From contig NZ_HG964446.1 of the NCBI RefSeq assembly GCF_000689255.1, positions 4,383,250 through 4,447,249 on the forward strand: a stretch of DNA of 64,000 nt, read 5' to 3'. How positions within the stretch are numbered: position 1 is the stretch's first letter; each line of letters opens with the position of its first letter. Under the pieces are notes generated by a model. That model was not told the origin of the DNA and searched no databases. It saw nothing but the letters and a program-made list of their open reading frames with translations. This document shows positions 42,874 through 51,626 of the stretch, piece after piece. Both the position numbers and the translations under genes were made by a program. Origin of the DNA: Mycobacterium triplex (GTDB taxonomy: Bacteria > Actinomycetota > Actinomycetes > Mycobacteriales > Mycobacteriaceae).

Positions 42874-43680
42874 ATGCCGGTACCCGCTCCCAGCCCCGAT
42901 GCACGCGCCGTTGTCACCGGAGCCTCGCAGAACATCGGCGAAGCGCTGGCCACGGAATTGGCCGCGCGCGGACACCACTTGATCGTCACCGCGCGACGCG
43001 AGGACAAGCTCAACGACCTTGCCGCCCGGCTGGGCGAGAAGTACGGCGTCACCGTGGAAGTGCGGCCCGCCGACCTCGCCGACCCCGCGGAACGGACAAA
43101 ATTGTGCGACGAGTTGGCGGCCCGCAACATCTCCATCCTGTGCGCCAACGCGGGCACCGGCACCTTCGGACCGCTGTCCGGCCTCGACCCGGCGGGTGAA
43201 AAGGCTCAGGTGCAACTCAATGCCGTGGCGGTGCACGACCTTACCTTGGCGGTGCTGCCCGGGATGGTCGAGCGCGGCGCGGGCGGCATCCTGATTTCCG
43301 GTTCGGCCGCCGGCAACTCGCCGATCCCCTACAACGCGACGTACGCCGCCTCGAAGGCGTTCGTCAACACCTTCAGCGAGTCGTTGCGCGGTGAGCTGCG
43401 CCGTACCGGTGTGCACGTCACGCTGCTGGCGCCGGGCCCGGTGCGCACCGACCTGCCCGAGGATGCCGAGCGGTCACTGGTCGAACGGCTGGTGCCCGAC
43501 TTCCTGTGGATCTCCACCGAGCACACCGCCCGGCTCTCACTGGATGCGTTGCAGCGCAACAAGATGCGCGTCGTGCCGGGCTTGACGTCCAAGGCGATGT
43601 CGGTCGGCAGCGGGTATGCCCCCCGCGCGATCGTGGCGCCGATCGTCGGCTCCTTCTACAAGAAGCTCGGCGGCGGCTAG
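42874..43680 (+). CDS. cmrA: mycolate reductase CmrA (SDR family)
   Basis: 268-residue short-chain dehydrogenase. Rossmann motif TGASQNIG at residues 14-21, CANAG near 91, and catalytic Ser ... YAASK near 160. The equivalent protein Rv2509 and its corynebacterial counterpart reduce the 3-oxo group of newly condensed mycolates, the final step of mycolic acid synthesis. Length and position fit. No ribosome-binding site, but a -10-like hexamer stands six bases before ATG 42874, suggesting a leaderless mRNA. Convergent with the HerA-like gene through a 58-bp inverted element. Confidence 0.9.
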   Translation: MPVPAPSPDARAVVTGASQNIGEALATELAARGHHLIVTARREDKLNDLAARLGEKYGVTVEVRPADLADPAERTKLCDELAARNISILCANAGTGTFGPLSGLDPAGEKAQVQLNAVAVHDLTLAVLPGMVERGAGGILISGSAAGNSPIPYNATYAASKAFVNTFSESLRGELRRTGVHVTLLAPGPVRTDLPEDAERSLVERLVPDFLWISTEHTARLSLDALQRNKMRVVPGLTSKAMSVGSGYAPRAIVAPIVGSFYKKLGGG

Positions 43681-43699
43681 TCGCTGGGGCCGTCGCGCC

Positions 43700-43757
43700 G
43701 CGAGCGTAACCTGACGCCGGAAATCCGCCCGGTATTTCCCCGTGGCGTTACGCTCGC
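43700..43757. repeat. 58-bp nested inverted element, copy 2
   Basis: Perfect 11-bp outer arms GCGAGCGTAAC (43700-43710) and GTTACGCTCGC (43747-43757), with inner arms GGAAAT (43719-43724) and ATTTCC (43734-43739). It lies between the convergent cmrA and HerA-like genes. A degenerate copy of equal length lies at 12143-12200, also between convergent genes. Confidence 0.65.
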
Positions 43758-43767
43758 GATCAAAGGC

Positions 43768-45306
43768 CTACCTCCGGCGGCGGCCGGTGCCGAACACAGC
43801 CTTGACCGCTTCGCGAATCGCGGTGTTGATGCCGCTTTTCACGGTCGGATTCTTCAGCACCTCCTCCCACATGGCCGGGCCTGGCGGCTCGGCCGGTTCC
43901 GGCATCGGCGGAATGTCGTAGCCGTCCGGATACGACGGCGGCGGGGCATCCGGTGCCGGTGAAGGTGGTTGCGGTAGTTCGGGTTCCGGCGGCTGCTGGA
44001 TCGTCTGGCCGTATTTGGCCCGCAGCGGGCTGTCCTTGGCCGCCTTGGTGATCTCCTCGCTGCCGATGGCGCTCATCAGCGACCGCGGCACCCGCATCCG
44101 CGTCCAGGCGACCGGTGTCGGTGCGCCCTTCTCGGACAGCACGGTGACGACGGCCTCCCCGATACCCAGCGAGGTCAATGCCGACTCCAGGTCGTAGACA
44201 TCGGTTTTGGGATACGTGCGGACGGTCTTGCTCAGTGCCTTCTGGTCATCGGGGGTGAACGCGCGCAGGGCATGCTGGATTCGCGCCCCCAGCTGGGACA
44301 GCACATCGTTGGGCAGATCGGTGGGCAACTGGGTGCAGAAGAACACCCCGACGCCCTTGGAGCGGATCAGCTTGACGGTCTGCTCGACCTGCTCGAGGAA
44401 CGCTTTGGACGCGTCGGTGAACAACAGGTGTGCCTCGTCGAAAAAGAACACCAGCTTGGGTTTGTCGACGTCCCCGACCTCGGGCAGTTCGTTGAACAGG
44501 TCGGCCAGCAACCACATCAGGAAGGTGGAGAAGATCACCGGACGCAAAGACTGACCGCTGAACTCGAGCAGCGAGATGGTGCCGCGGCCCTGGTTGTCGA
44601 CGCGCAGCAGGTCTTGCGGATCCAGCTTCGGCTCGCCGAAGAACGTGTCGCCACCCTCGCCTTCGAGGTTCACCAGCGCGCGCAGGATCACACCGGCCGT
44701 TGTCGACGACACCCCACCCAACGATTTCAGGTCGGCCTTGCCCTGCTCGCTGGTCAGGTGACTAATGGCACCGCGAAGTTGGTCCAGGGTGACCAGGGGA
44801 CGCTGGTTCTCCGTTGCCCAATGGAAGATCAAACCCAGCGTCGACTCTTGAGTCGCATTGAGTCCCAAAACTTTCGACAACAACACCGGACCGAAGCTGG
44901 CGACGGTCGCGCGTATCGGCACGCCGACCCCGTCGGTGCCCAGCGACAAGAACTCCACCGGGAATCCGGTCGCCGCCCAATCGTCGCCGGTGTCGGTTGC
45001 CCGCGCCGCGGTCTTGTCGTTGGCCTCCCCCGGTCGCGACAGACCGGACAGGTCGCCCTTCACGTCGGCCATCAGCACCGGAACCCCGGCCGCGCTGAGC
45101 TGTTCGGCGATCAGCTGCAGCGTCTTGGTCTTGCCGGTTCCGGTCGCCCCGGCCACCAGACCATGCCTGTTGACGGTGGCCAGCGGGATGCGAATCGGCG
45201 CGCCCGGGTCGGCGTTGCCGTCGATGACGACGGTGCCCAATTCCAGTGCCTTGCCTTCGACGGCGTAGCCGCTGGCGATCCGCTGTGCGGCTGATTCGGT
45301 GGTCAT
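43768..45306 (-). CDS. HerA-like ATPase, DUF853 family
   Basis: 512-residue cytosolic ATPase. Walker A GATGTGKTKT lies at residues 53-62, Walker B KLVFFFDEAHLL near 275. The FtsK/HerA core continues with FCTQLPTDLPNDVLSQLG and a Pro-rich tail. Archaeal HerA works with NurA in DNA end processing; bacterial DUF853 proteins have no settled role, and no nuclease partner is adjacent. ATG 45306 starts at the conserved region; a frame to 45339 would add 11 residues. Equivalent of Rv2510c. Divergent from orn. Confidence 0.87.
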   Translation of the reverse strand: MTTESAAQRIASGYAVEGKALELGTVVIDGNADPGAPIRIPLATVNRHGLVAGATGTGKTKTLQLIAEQLSAAGVPVLMADVKGDLSGLSRPGEANDKTAARATDTGDDWAATGFPVEFLSLGTDGVGVPIRATVASFGPVLLSKVLGLNATQESTLGLIFHWATENQRPLVTLDQLRGAISHLTSEQGKADLKSLGGVSSTTAGVILRALVNLEGEGGDTFFGEPKLDPQDLLRVDNQGRGTISLLEFSGQSLRPVIFSTFLMWLLADLFNELPEVGDVDKPKLVFFFDEAHLLFTDASKAFLEQVEQTVKLIRSKGVGVFFCTQLPTDLPNDVLSQLGARIQHALRAFTPDDQKALSKTVRTYPKTDVYDLESALTSLGIGEAVVTVLSEKGAPTPVAWTRMRVPRSLMSAIGSEEITKAAKDSPLRAKYGQTIQQPPEPELPQPPSPAPDAPPPSYPDGYDIPPMPEPAEPPGPAMWEEVLKNPTVKSGINTAIREAVKAVFGTGRRRR

Positions 45307-45389
45307 CGCGCTCCGCCCCAGTCCCGGAGAAAGTTGCAACGCTCAACACTACTTGCCAGGGGGCGACGGGGGCAGGGCTCACGTGGGCA

Positions 45390-45395
45390 TACGCT
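45390..45395 (+). promoter_or_regulatory. -10 box for a leaderless orn transcript
   Basis: TACGCT ends seven bases before the orn GTG at 45403, and there is no ribosome-binding sequence. This fits a transcript that begins at the start codon. Confidence 0.4.
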
Positions 45396-45402
45396 GAGCG
45401 CT

Positions 45403-46050
45403 GTGCGTGACGAATTGGTGTGGATCGACTGCGAAATGACCGGGCTGGATCTGGGCACGGACAAGTTGATCGAGATCGCAGCCCTGGTCACCGACGCCGA
45501 TCTGAACATTCTGGGCGACGGCGTCGACGTGGTGATCCATGCCGACGACGCTGCCTTGGCGTCGATGATCGACGTGGTCACCGAAATGCACACCCGCTCG
45601 GGGTTGATCAACGAGGTCCGGGCCTCCACCGTCGACCTGGCCACCGCCGAGGCGATGGTGCTCGAATACGTCGGCCAGCACGTCACGTCGCCGAAGACGG
45701 CGCCGCTCGCGGGGAATTCGATCGCCACCGATCGGTCGTTCATCGCCCGCGATATGCCCGCCCTGGACTCGTTCCTGCACTACCGGATGATCGACGTCAG
45801 CTCGATCAAGGAACTCTGCCGTCGTTGGTACCCGCGCATCTACTACGGCCAGCCCGCCAAGGGGGTCACCCACCGGGCACTCGCCGACATCCGCGAGTCC
45901 ATCCGCGAGCTGCAGTTCTACCGCCGCACCGCGTTCGTGCCCCTTCCAGGGCCTTCTACCAGCGAAATCGCGGTGGTGACCGCCGAATTAGAGGGCCGCG
46001 ACGCCGCCGCGGAGACAATTGATTCGGCCGTCGAGCCACCGAACCGCTAG
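45403..46050 (+). CDS. orn: oligoribonuclease Orn
   Basis: 215-residue 3'-5' exoribonuclease of the DEDDh group that degrades 2-5-nt RNA and linear pGpG. The acidic exonuclease motifs are WIDCEMTGLD (near residue 7), GNSIATDRSFI (near 107) and HRALADIRESI (near 156). Family members have about 180-215 residues; mycobacterial ones carry this longer C terminus. GTG 45403 is chosen because the conserved protein begins RDELVWIDCEMTG; the extension to 45334 is not conserved. Equivalent of Rv2511. tRNA-His follows 32 bases after the stop. Confidence 0.95.
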   Translation: MRDELVWIDCEMTGLDLGTDKLIEIAALVTDADLNILGDGVDVVIHADDAALASMIDVVTEMHTRSGLINEVRASTVDLATAEAMVLEYVGQHVTSPKTAPLAGNSIATDRSFIARDMPALDSFLHYRMIDVSSIKELCRRWYPRIYYGQPAKGVTHRALADIRESIRELQFYRRTAFVPLPGPSTSEIAVVTAELEGRDAAAETIDSAVEPPNR

Positions 46051-46082
46051 TATCGACAGTCGCCGCGTATAGCGCGGTCATG

Positions 46083-46158
46083 GTGGGTGTAGTTCAGCTG
46101 GTAGAGCGTCAGGTTGTGATCCTGAATGTCGCGGGTTCGAGTCCCGTCACTCACCCCA
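46083..46158 (+). tRNA. hisT: tRNA-His (anticodon GTG)
   Basis: Acceptor GTGGGTG pairs with CACTCAC; base 46082 is the extra G-1 that identifies tRNA-His, paired with discriminator C. The anticodon loop TTGTGAT contains GTG, the T-arm has GGTTCGAGTCC, and CCA is encoded. It lies downstream of orn as in M. tuberculosis, and is followed at once by a strong terminator. Confidence 0.96.
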
Positions 46159-46159
46159 G

Positions 46160-46195
46160 AAAGGTCGGAGGGCATACCCGCCCTCTGACCTTTTT
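46160..46195 (+). terminator. intrinsic terminator of tRNA-His
   Basis: AAAGGTCGGAGGGC pairs with GCCCTCTGACCTTT over 14 positions, one of them a G-T pair, around a six-base loop, followed by more T. It is a canonical hairpin plus T-run directly after the tRNA CCA. Confidence 0.85.
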
Positions 46196-46423
46196 GCTTC
46201 TGCGGGGCAGTGACCGGCTCGGCGGGCGCGGGGATCGGCGTTCGTCCGCCTTCGAACACGATCACTTATTGCGTTGTGGCGCAATGACTTTGCGAAGCCG
46301 GTGTCGATTATGGGCGGCGGCTGGCAACGGCCCACGTCGTCGGGTTGCCGATCTTTGCCAGCGCCCGCCTTTCCCGGTGCCAGATGGCGTAGTATCAGCC
46401 CATTGCATAGGTTCGGAGTCGTC

Positions 46424-46537
46424 ATGTCTGGTCTGAAATACAAGATCGTCCTAGTTCTGGTCCTCGCGTTGACGGCCCCGACCGCATCGGGCTGCACGTT
46501 CACCGTCGTATGCGACCCGCTCTTCACCTGCGCATAA
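46424..46537 (+). CDS. possible 37-residue secreted or lipid-anchored peptide
   Basis: ATG 46424 with CGGAG about 8 bases upstream. The peptide has a basic start (MSGLKYK), a hydrophobic core (IVLVLVLALTAP) and then ASGC, close to a lipobox but with Ala instead of Leu at -3. The short remainder TFTVVCDPLFTCA holds two more cysteines. It ends 45 bases before the MFS-cNMP gene, with a 7-bp inverted repeat between. Coding is plausible but unproven; I know no family. Confidence 0.4.
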   Translation: MSGLKYKIVLVLVLALTAPTASGCTFTVVCDPLFTCA

Positions 46538-46543
46538 CCTAAG

Positions 46544-46560
46544 CGACTGCGCGGCAGTCG
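46544..46560 (+). promoter_or_regulatory. inverted repeat and -10 region before the MFS-cNMP gene
   Basis: Perfect 7-bp arms CGACTGC / GCAGTCG with a 3-base spacer, ending 10 bases before TATGCT (46571-46576), a likely -10 box. Six bases after that comes ATG 46583, so the transcript may be leaderless. The repeat occupies the -35 area and could be an operator or a terminator of the small upstream gene. Confidence 0.45.
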
Positions 46561-46582
46561 AACTCGTGCTTATGCTGACCGG

Positions 46583-48238
46583 ATGGCCGAGGCTCCGGCA
46601 CGAGCAAGTCGGTGGACCGCGTTCCGCAATGCCTTGTCCAACGCGAATATCGCCAGGGCGGAATCATCGATCGCTGCCGGTGTCGTCGCACATGTGGCCT
46701 GGGTTTCGACGATGCTGGTCGTCACCTTCGAACAGCTGGGCCCGATCGGCCCGGGCTGGTTCCTCATCGTTCGGCAGATCACCGGGGCGATCAGCGCGCC
46801 CGTCTACGCAGCGCTGGCCGGCAGGTTCCGGCGCGAGCGGGTACTGGCCGGCTCCATCGTCGCCCGGGGAGTCACAGTGGCGCTTGTGATTCCGCTGCTG
46901 GGACAGCACACCGTGTCCGCGCTGCTGTTTGTGGTGATCGCACTGGAAGGGTTCACGCAGTCCGCGCCGAAGGCGCTGCAGGACGCCCTGCTGCCCTGGT
47001 TGGCCGACTCCCCGGCCCAGCTGGTCGCCGCAAACGCCGTTTCCGCCCTGCTCGAGACCTCCGGGGTGTTGGTGGGTGCGGGTGTGGCCGCGGTGGCTCT
47101 GGGGTCCTCCGGGCCCGCCGCGGCTTTGCTGACCATCGTGGTGTTCTGCGCGCTGGGGGCGTGGCCGCTTCTGACGATTCGCGGCATCGACACCCGGGTG
47201 CGCAACGAGCGTTCCCGCGTCGTCCACGAGCTCGCCGGGGGGATCGGTGTGCTGCGCAGGTCGACGAACGCCCGGGTCGTGGTCGCCGTCATGACCATCA
47301 CCGCGTCACTGATCGGCACCGCGCAAAGCATCGTCGCCAGCATCGCGAGTGACCTCTTACATATCGGCGCGTCGGGAACCCCGGTACTGATCGGGGCCGT
47401 CGGGATCGGCGGCCTGGTCGGCGGCGTCGCCAGCCTGTCGCTGGGCCGGCATTCGATGTCGCTGCCGATGGTCGCCGGATTCCTGGCTTGCGCGGCGGTC
47501 TTGGTCGCTCTCGCGGTGACCTCCGCGCAGGTGCTGGCCATCCCGCTGCTCAGCGCGTTCGGCATCGGGATCGCCTATCAGATCGTGTGCGGGCGCACCC
47601 TGCTGCAGCGCAGCGCGCCGGGGCGGTCGCTGGACCTGCTGGCCGGCATCAACGCGATGATCGCCGTCTCGGTCGTCGGGGTGGCCGGATTCTGCGCCGC
47701 CCAGGTCAACGCCGCGATCGGAGTGCGCGGGACGCTGCGGGTGGCGGCCACTGTGGCGCTGCTCGGCGCGATCTATGGCCTGTGGCGCGTCCTGCGGGTG
47801 GAACGGCGCGCCCCGGTGGCGCGCGCGGAACTCGACGCCATCAGGAGCGTCGCAGCGTTCCGGCCGTTGTCGGTCGCGGCCGCCGACCAGCTTGCCTCGG
47901 CACTGATCGCCGAATCGAGCGCCGACGGCAATGTCGTTGTCCGGCAAGGCGAGCCCGCCGACGACATGTTCCTGATCGGCTCGGGCGTCTTCGACACCGT
48001 CGTCGACGGCCGGGGAGTGCGAACGCTGCACGACGGCGACCATTTCGGCGAGATAGCGCTGCTGTTCGACGTGCCGCGCACCGCCACGGTGCGATGCCTG
48101 CGGGCGGGCACGCTGTGGCGGCTGCGCCGGGAAGATTTCCTGAGCGCGGTGACCGGAAATTCGACCACCCAGGACGCGATCAAGGCGATCGCCGACCAGC
48201 GACTCGAACACGCCGGAAGCATCGGATCCGGGGAGTAA
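46583..48238 (+). CDS. MFS transporter fused to a cyclic-nucleotide-binding domain
   Basis: 551 residues. Residues about 15-405 are a major facilitator with 12 predicted helices and the efflux-type N-terminal region. Residues about 430-535 are a cNMP-binding domain: GNVVVRQGEPADDMFLIGSG, then the phosphate-binding cassette FGEIALLFDVPRTATV (Gly489, Glu490, Arg499). The key Glu and Arg that contact the ribose and phosphate are present, so it may really bind cAMP. M. tuberculosis has MFS-cNMP proteins (e.g. Rv3239c) that also carry a patatin-like part; this one lacks it. Probable leaderless start. The transported substrate is unknown. Confidence 0.88.
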   Translation: MAEAPARASRWTAFRNALSNANIARAESSIAAGVVAHVAWVSTMLVVTFEQLGPIGPGWFLIVRQITGAISAPVYAALAGRFRRERVLAGSIVARGVTVALVIPLLGQHTVSALLFVVIALEGFTQSAPKALQDALLPWLADSPAQLVAANAVSALLETSGVLVGAGVAAVALGSSGPAAALLTIVVFCALGAWPLLTIRGIDTRVRNERSRVVHELAGGIGVLRRSTNARVVVAVMTITASLIGTAQSIVASIASDLLHIGASGTPVLIGAVGIGGLVGGVASLSLGRHSMSLPMVAGFLACAAVLVALAVTSAQVLAIPLLSAFGIGIAYQIVCGRTLLQRSAPGRSLDLLAGINAMIAVSVVGVAGFCAAQVNAAIGVRGTLRVAATVALLGAIYGLWRVLRVERRAPVARAELDAIRSVAAFRPLSVAAADQLASALIAESSADGNVVVRQGEPADDMFLIGSGVFDTVVDGRGVRTLHDGDHFGEIALLFDVPRTATVRCLRAGTLWRLRREDFLSAVTGNSTTQDAIKAIADQRLEHAGSIGSGE

Positions 48239-48244
48239 CCGGCG

Positions 48245-49441
48245 TCAGGTGTTGGCGTTGCCGGCTTTCCACTGCGGCCAGGGGATGTTCCAGTCGCCCA
48301 GGCCCTCGGTGCCGGGCAGCGTCGACCCGACCGTGTTGACGACCTCGACGATGTCGCCGCTCTTGGAATGGTCGTAGAACCACTCGGCATTGCTCGGGCT
48401 CACGTTCAGGCAGCCGTGGCTGGTGTTGGTATGGCCTTGCGCACCGACCGACCACGGCGCGGAGTGCACGAAGACGCCGCTGTAGGACATTTGGGTGGCC
48501 CAGTCGACCTCGGTGCGATACCCGTTGGGCGAGTTGACCGGAACGCCGTAGGTCGACGAGTCCATGATGATGTGCCGGTACCGGCCGCCGATGATGTAGA
48601 AGCCGTTGGCGGTCGGGGTGCTGTCCTTGCCCATCGACGTCGGCATCGTCTTCACAACTTCACCGTTGACCCGAACGGTCACCGTCTTGGTGTTGTCGTC
48701 GGCGGTCGAGATGACCTCGTCGCCGATCGTGAAGTGGGTCTTGACGTTGTCCTCACCGAACATCCCGTCGCCCAAATCGACGCCGTAGGTGTTGACCGCC
48801 ACGTCGACCGCTGTTCCCGATTTCCAGAAATGCTCTGGGCGCCAACGCACTTCGCGGTTGTTCAGCCAGTAGAACGCACCCTCGACCGGTGGGTTGGTGG
48901 TGATCTTGATCGCCTTCTGCGCGGCGGCGCGGTCCGCGATGTTCTCGTCGAACCGGATCGCCACCGGCTCGCCGACGCCGACAACCTCACCGTCGCCCGG
49001 GGCGACGTACGGCATCGTCAGGTGTGCGGGTGAACTCGTCGAGAAGCTCATCTGGCGGCTCGCAGCACCGCCGAGCCCGGTCGCCTTGACGTTCAGCGTG
49101 TAGTGCCGGTTGTAGCCGAGCTGCTCGGTGGTCGACCAGCGCAGTCCGTCGGGGCTGAGTTGGCCGGCGATCGCCCGGCCGTTGTCGTTGACCATCGTGA
49201 CCGACGCCAGCACCCCGTCGGCGACATTCACGGTCACCGGCGCATCGACGGTGACGCCGACGGCGCCGTCCGACACCGAGGAGGTGAGCTTGGGCACCAG
49301 CAGATCGGCGAACGGTGTGCCCTTGTCGAAGATGATCTTCGGCGGCGCGGCGGCGTGGTTGCTGCTACACGAGACAATGCCGACAGCAAACACGGCCAAC
49401 ACAGCAGCCAGCCACGATCGACGTCTGCGCAAAGGCGTCAT
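48245..49441 (-). CDS. ldtB: L,D-transpeptidase 2 (LdtB/LppS), lipoprotein
   Basis: 398-residue enzyme that makes 3-3 cross-links in peptidoglycan and is the main carbapenem target of its class. The N terminus MTPLRRRRSW is followed by a hydrophobic segment and a lipobox ending at Cys25 (GIVSC). Two Ig-like domains precede the YkuD catalytic domain, with the active-site motif HTNTSHGCLN (His342, Cys344). The C-terminal cap GLGDWNIPWPQW is conserved. ATG 49441 has GGAAGG about 8-12 bases upstream. Equivalent of Rv2518c. Convergent with the MFS-cNMP gene (6-base gap). Confidence 0.96.
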   Translation of the reverse strand: MTPLRRRRSWLAAVLAVFAVGIVSCSSNHAAAPPKIIFDKGTPFADLLVPKLTSSVSDGAVGVTVDAPVTVNVADGVLASVTMVNDNGRAIAGQLSPDGLRWSTTEQLGYNRHYTLNVKATGLGGAASRQMSFSTSSPAHLTMPYVAPGDGEVVGVGEPVAIRFDENIADRAAAQKAIKITTNPPVEGAFYWLNNREVRWRPEHFWKSGTAVDVAVNTYGVDLGDGMFGEDNVKTHFTIGDEVISTADDNTKTVTVRVNGEVVKTMPTSMGKDSTPTANGFYIIGGRYRHIIMDSSTYGVPVNSPNGYRTEVDWATQMSYSGVFVHSAPWSVGAQGHTNTSHGCLNVSPSNAEWFYDHSKSGDIVEVVNTVGSTLPGTEGLGDWNIPWPQWKAGNANT

Positions 49442-49676
49442 CAAGTGACCTTCCACGACCAATCCTGCTTACGTTCTGGTCACCGCTGACCGGAGAATAC
49501 TGGCGAATATTCTAATGCGTTATGCCGCGCGCTCTTGGCAACTCGGGTGGATGACTCTAAGGCAGCGGCGTGCGGCCCGCAAAACGCCGGCCCTAAAGCC
49601 TCTACACTGGGAGGAACAGCGATTTCGCTCTGCGACGGGATGCTGTTAGAGTCGCAACGCGGTCGTGGCCGACCAA

Positions 49677-49749
<73 letters not shown>

Positions 49750-49888
49750 CCCAGAACGCATATCGGCGTGCCGCCTTCGTCGCCGTCGCAAATTCCGTCC
49801 CACCCTGTGGTTGCCCGGGGTAGTTTTTTCTCGGTGCCTGGCTGACGATGGGCACCCGTTGTCAACGAGCTGCGCCGAAGGAGCCTCA

Positions 49889-51625
49889 ATGGGGTTCATC
49901 CAGCCAAACCTGCCCGTCGTCGACATCGCCGAGTGGAGCAAGCTGCCCCGCGCCGAGCGGATCATCCCGATGACTCGTCACATCGCCGCGAACGGTTTCG
50001 GCACTCCCCTGATCATGCATGTGATGTACGGCGTGAAGATCGCGCTCTACATCCTTGGCGGGTGGTTCTTCGGCTGGCGCACCACCGGCATCGGAAGCTT
50101 CACCGCCGTCACCACCTGGTGGACCGAGCCGATCGTGTTCCAGAAGGCCGTGCTGTTCACCATGCTGTTCGAAGTCGTCGGCCTCGGTTGCTGTTTCGGG
50201 CCGCTGGCCGGGCGCTACTTCCCGCCGATGGGATCGATCCTGTACTGGCTGCGGCCCGGCACCATTCGATTGCCGCCCTGGCCCAACCGGGTGCCGCTGA
50301 CCAAGGGCATCGACCGGACCCCGTTCGACGCGCTGCTCTACGGCGCGCTGCTGGTGTTGCTCGCGATGGCGCTGGTGTCCGACGGGTCCGGCCCAATTCC
50401 CGCTCTGGGCACGGTGATTGGCGTGCTGCCGCCGTGGCAGACCATCGCGATCCTGGCGGTGCTGGCCGCAATCAGCTTGCGCGACAAGGTGATCTTCCTG
50501 GCCGCCCGCGCCGAGGTGTACGGGCCGCTGGCACTGGTGTTCTTGTTCGTCGGGGCCGACATCGTCATCGGGGCCAAGCTCGTCTTCCTGGCGATCTGGG
50601 TGGGCGCGGCCGCCTCCAAGATCACCAGGCACTTCCCGTTCGTGATTTCGACGATGCTCGCCAACAACCCGTTCCTGCCGTCGGGTGTGCTCAAACGGTC
50701 GCTGTTCAAGCACTATCCGGACGACCTGAGGCCCAGCGCCCTGTCGGGTTTCATCGCGCACTTCTCCACCGCGGTCGAGGGCCTGGTGCCCCTGGCGCTG
50801 CTCTTCTCGCACGGCGGCTGGCCGACCGCGATCGCCGCGTTCGTGATGATCGTGTTCCACCTGAACATCCTGCTGGCCTTCCCGATGGGCGTGCCGCTGG
50901 AGTGGAACGTGTTCATGATCCTCGGGGTGCTGTGGCTGTTCGTGGCGCACGCACCCATCGGCCTGTCGGATCTGACCGGCCCCTGGCCCGTCGTGCTGTT
51001 CGCCGTCATCGCGACGATCGTCGTGCTGGGAAACCTTTTCCCCCAGAAGATTTCGTTCCTGCCCGGCATGCGCTACTACGCCGGCAACTGGGACACCACG
51101 GTGTGGTGCGTCAAGCCGTCGATGGACGACAAGTTCCGCACCGGCTCCCGTGCACTCGGCCCGATGCAGCACCTGCAGCTCGAGCGGTTGTACGGCAGCA
51201 AGGAGGAGACGCTGATCCCCCTGCACCTGGCGCTGGCGTTCCGCGGGATGAACACCCACGGGCGCGCGCTGCTCACCTTGGTGCACCGCGCGCTGGCCGG
51301 CTACGACGAGGACGACTACAACCTGTGTGAGGGCGAGGTGCTCTGCTCCATGGTGCTGGGCTGGAACTTCGGCGACGGGCACCTGCACAACGAGTGCCTG
51401 ATCGCGGCGCTGCAGCAGCGGTGCGGCTTCGAGCCCGGCGACGTGCGGGTGGTGATTCTGGACGCGCAGCCCATTCACCAGCAGCGGCAGGAATATCGGC
51501 TGGTGGATGCGGCAACGGGAGAATTCGAGCGCGGCTACGTCGAGGTCGAGGACATGGTCACCACCCAGCCGTGGGCAGACGACCTCCCCATCCACGTGCA
51601 ACGCGCCGCCGCCGATTCGGCTTGA
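49889..51625 (+). CDS. DUF3556 multi-pass membrane protein
   Basis: 578 residues. A cytosolic start MGFIQPNLPVVDIAEWSKLPRAERI is followed by about 10 hydrophobic helices up to residue 385. A soluble C-terminal domain follows (about 390-578), with YYAGNWDTTVWCVKPSMDDKF and histidine-containing NFGDGHLHNECLI. This matches the actinobacterial DUF3556 family. No function is established; the layout (membrane part then soluble domain with conserved Asp/His) could suit an enzyme acting on a membrane substrate. ATG 49889 has GAAGGAG about 6 bases upstream; a frame to 49811 lacks support. Confidence 0.85.
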   Translation: MGFIQPNLPVVDIAEWSKLPRAERIIPMTRHIAANGFGTPLIMHVMYGVKIALYILGGWFFGWRTTGIGSFTAVTTWWTEPIVFQKAVLFTMLFEVVGLGCCFGPLAGRYFPPMGSILYWLRPGTIRLPPWPNRVPLTKGIDRTPFDALLYGALLVLLAMALVSDGSGPIPALGTVIGVLPPWQTIAILAVLAAISLRDKVIFLAARAEVYGPLALVFLFVGADIVIGAKLVFLAIWVGAAASKITRHFPFVISTMLANNPFLPSGVLKRSLFKHYPDDLRPSALSGFIAHFSTAVEGLVPLALLFSHGGWPTAIAAFVMIVFHLNILLAFPMGVPLEWNVFMILGVLWLFVAHAPIGLSDLTGPWPVVLFAVIATIVVLGNLFPQKISFLPGMRYYAGNWDTTVWCVKPSMDDKFRTGSRALGPMQHLQLERLYGSKEETLIPLHLALAFRGMNTHGRALLTLVHRALAGYDEDDYNLCEGEVLCSMVLGWNFGDGHLHNECLIAALQQRCGFEPGDVRVVILDAQPIHQQRQEYRLVDAATGEFERGYVEVEDMVTTQPWADDLPIHVQRAAADSA

Positions 51626-51626
51626 G

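Noticed and set aside
49495..49512. Short inverted repeat GAATA...TATTC upstream of ldtB
   Set aside because: Five-base arms in an AT-rich promoter region are expected by chance; no second copy was seen.
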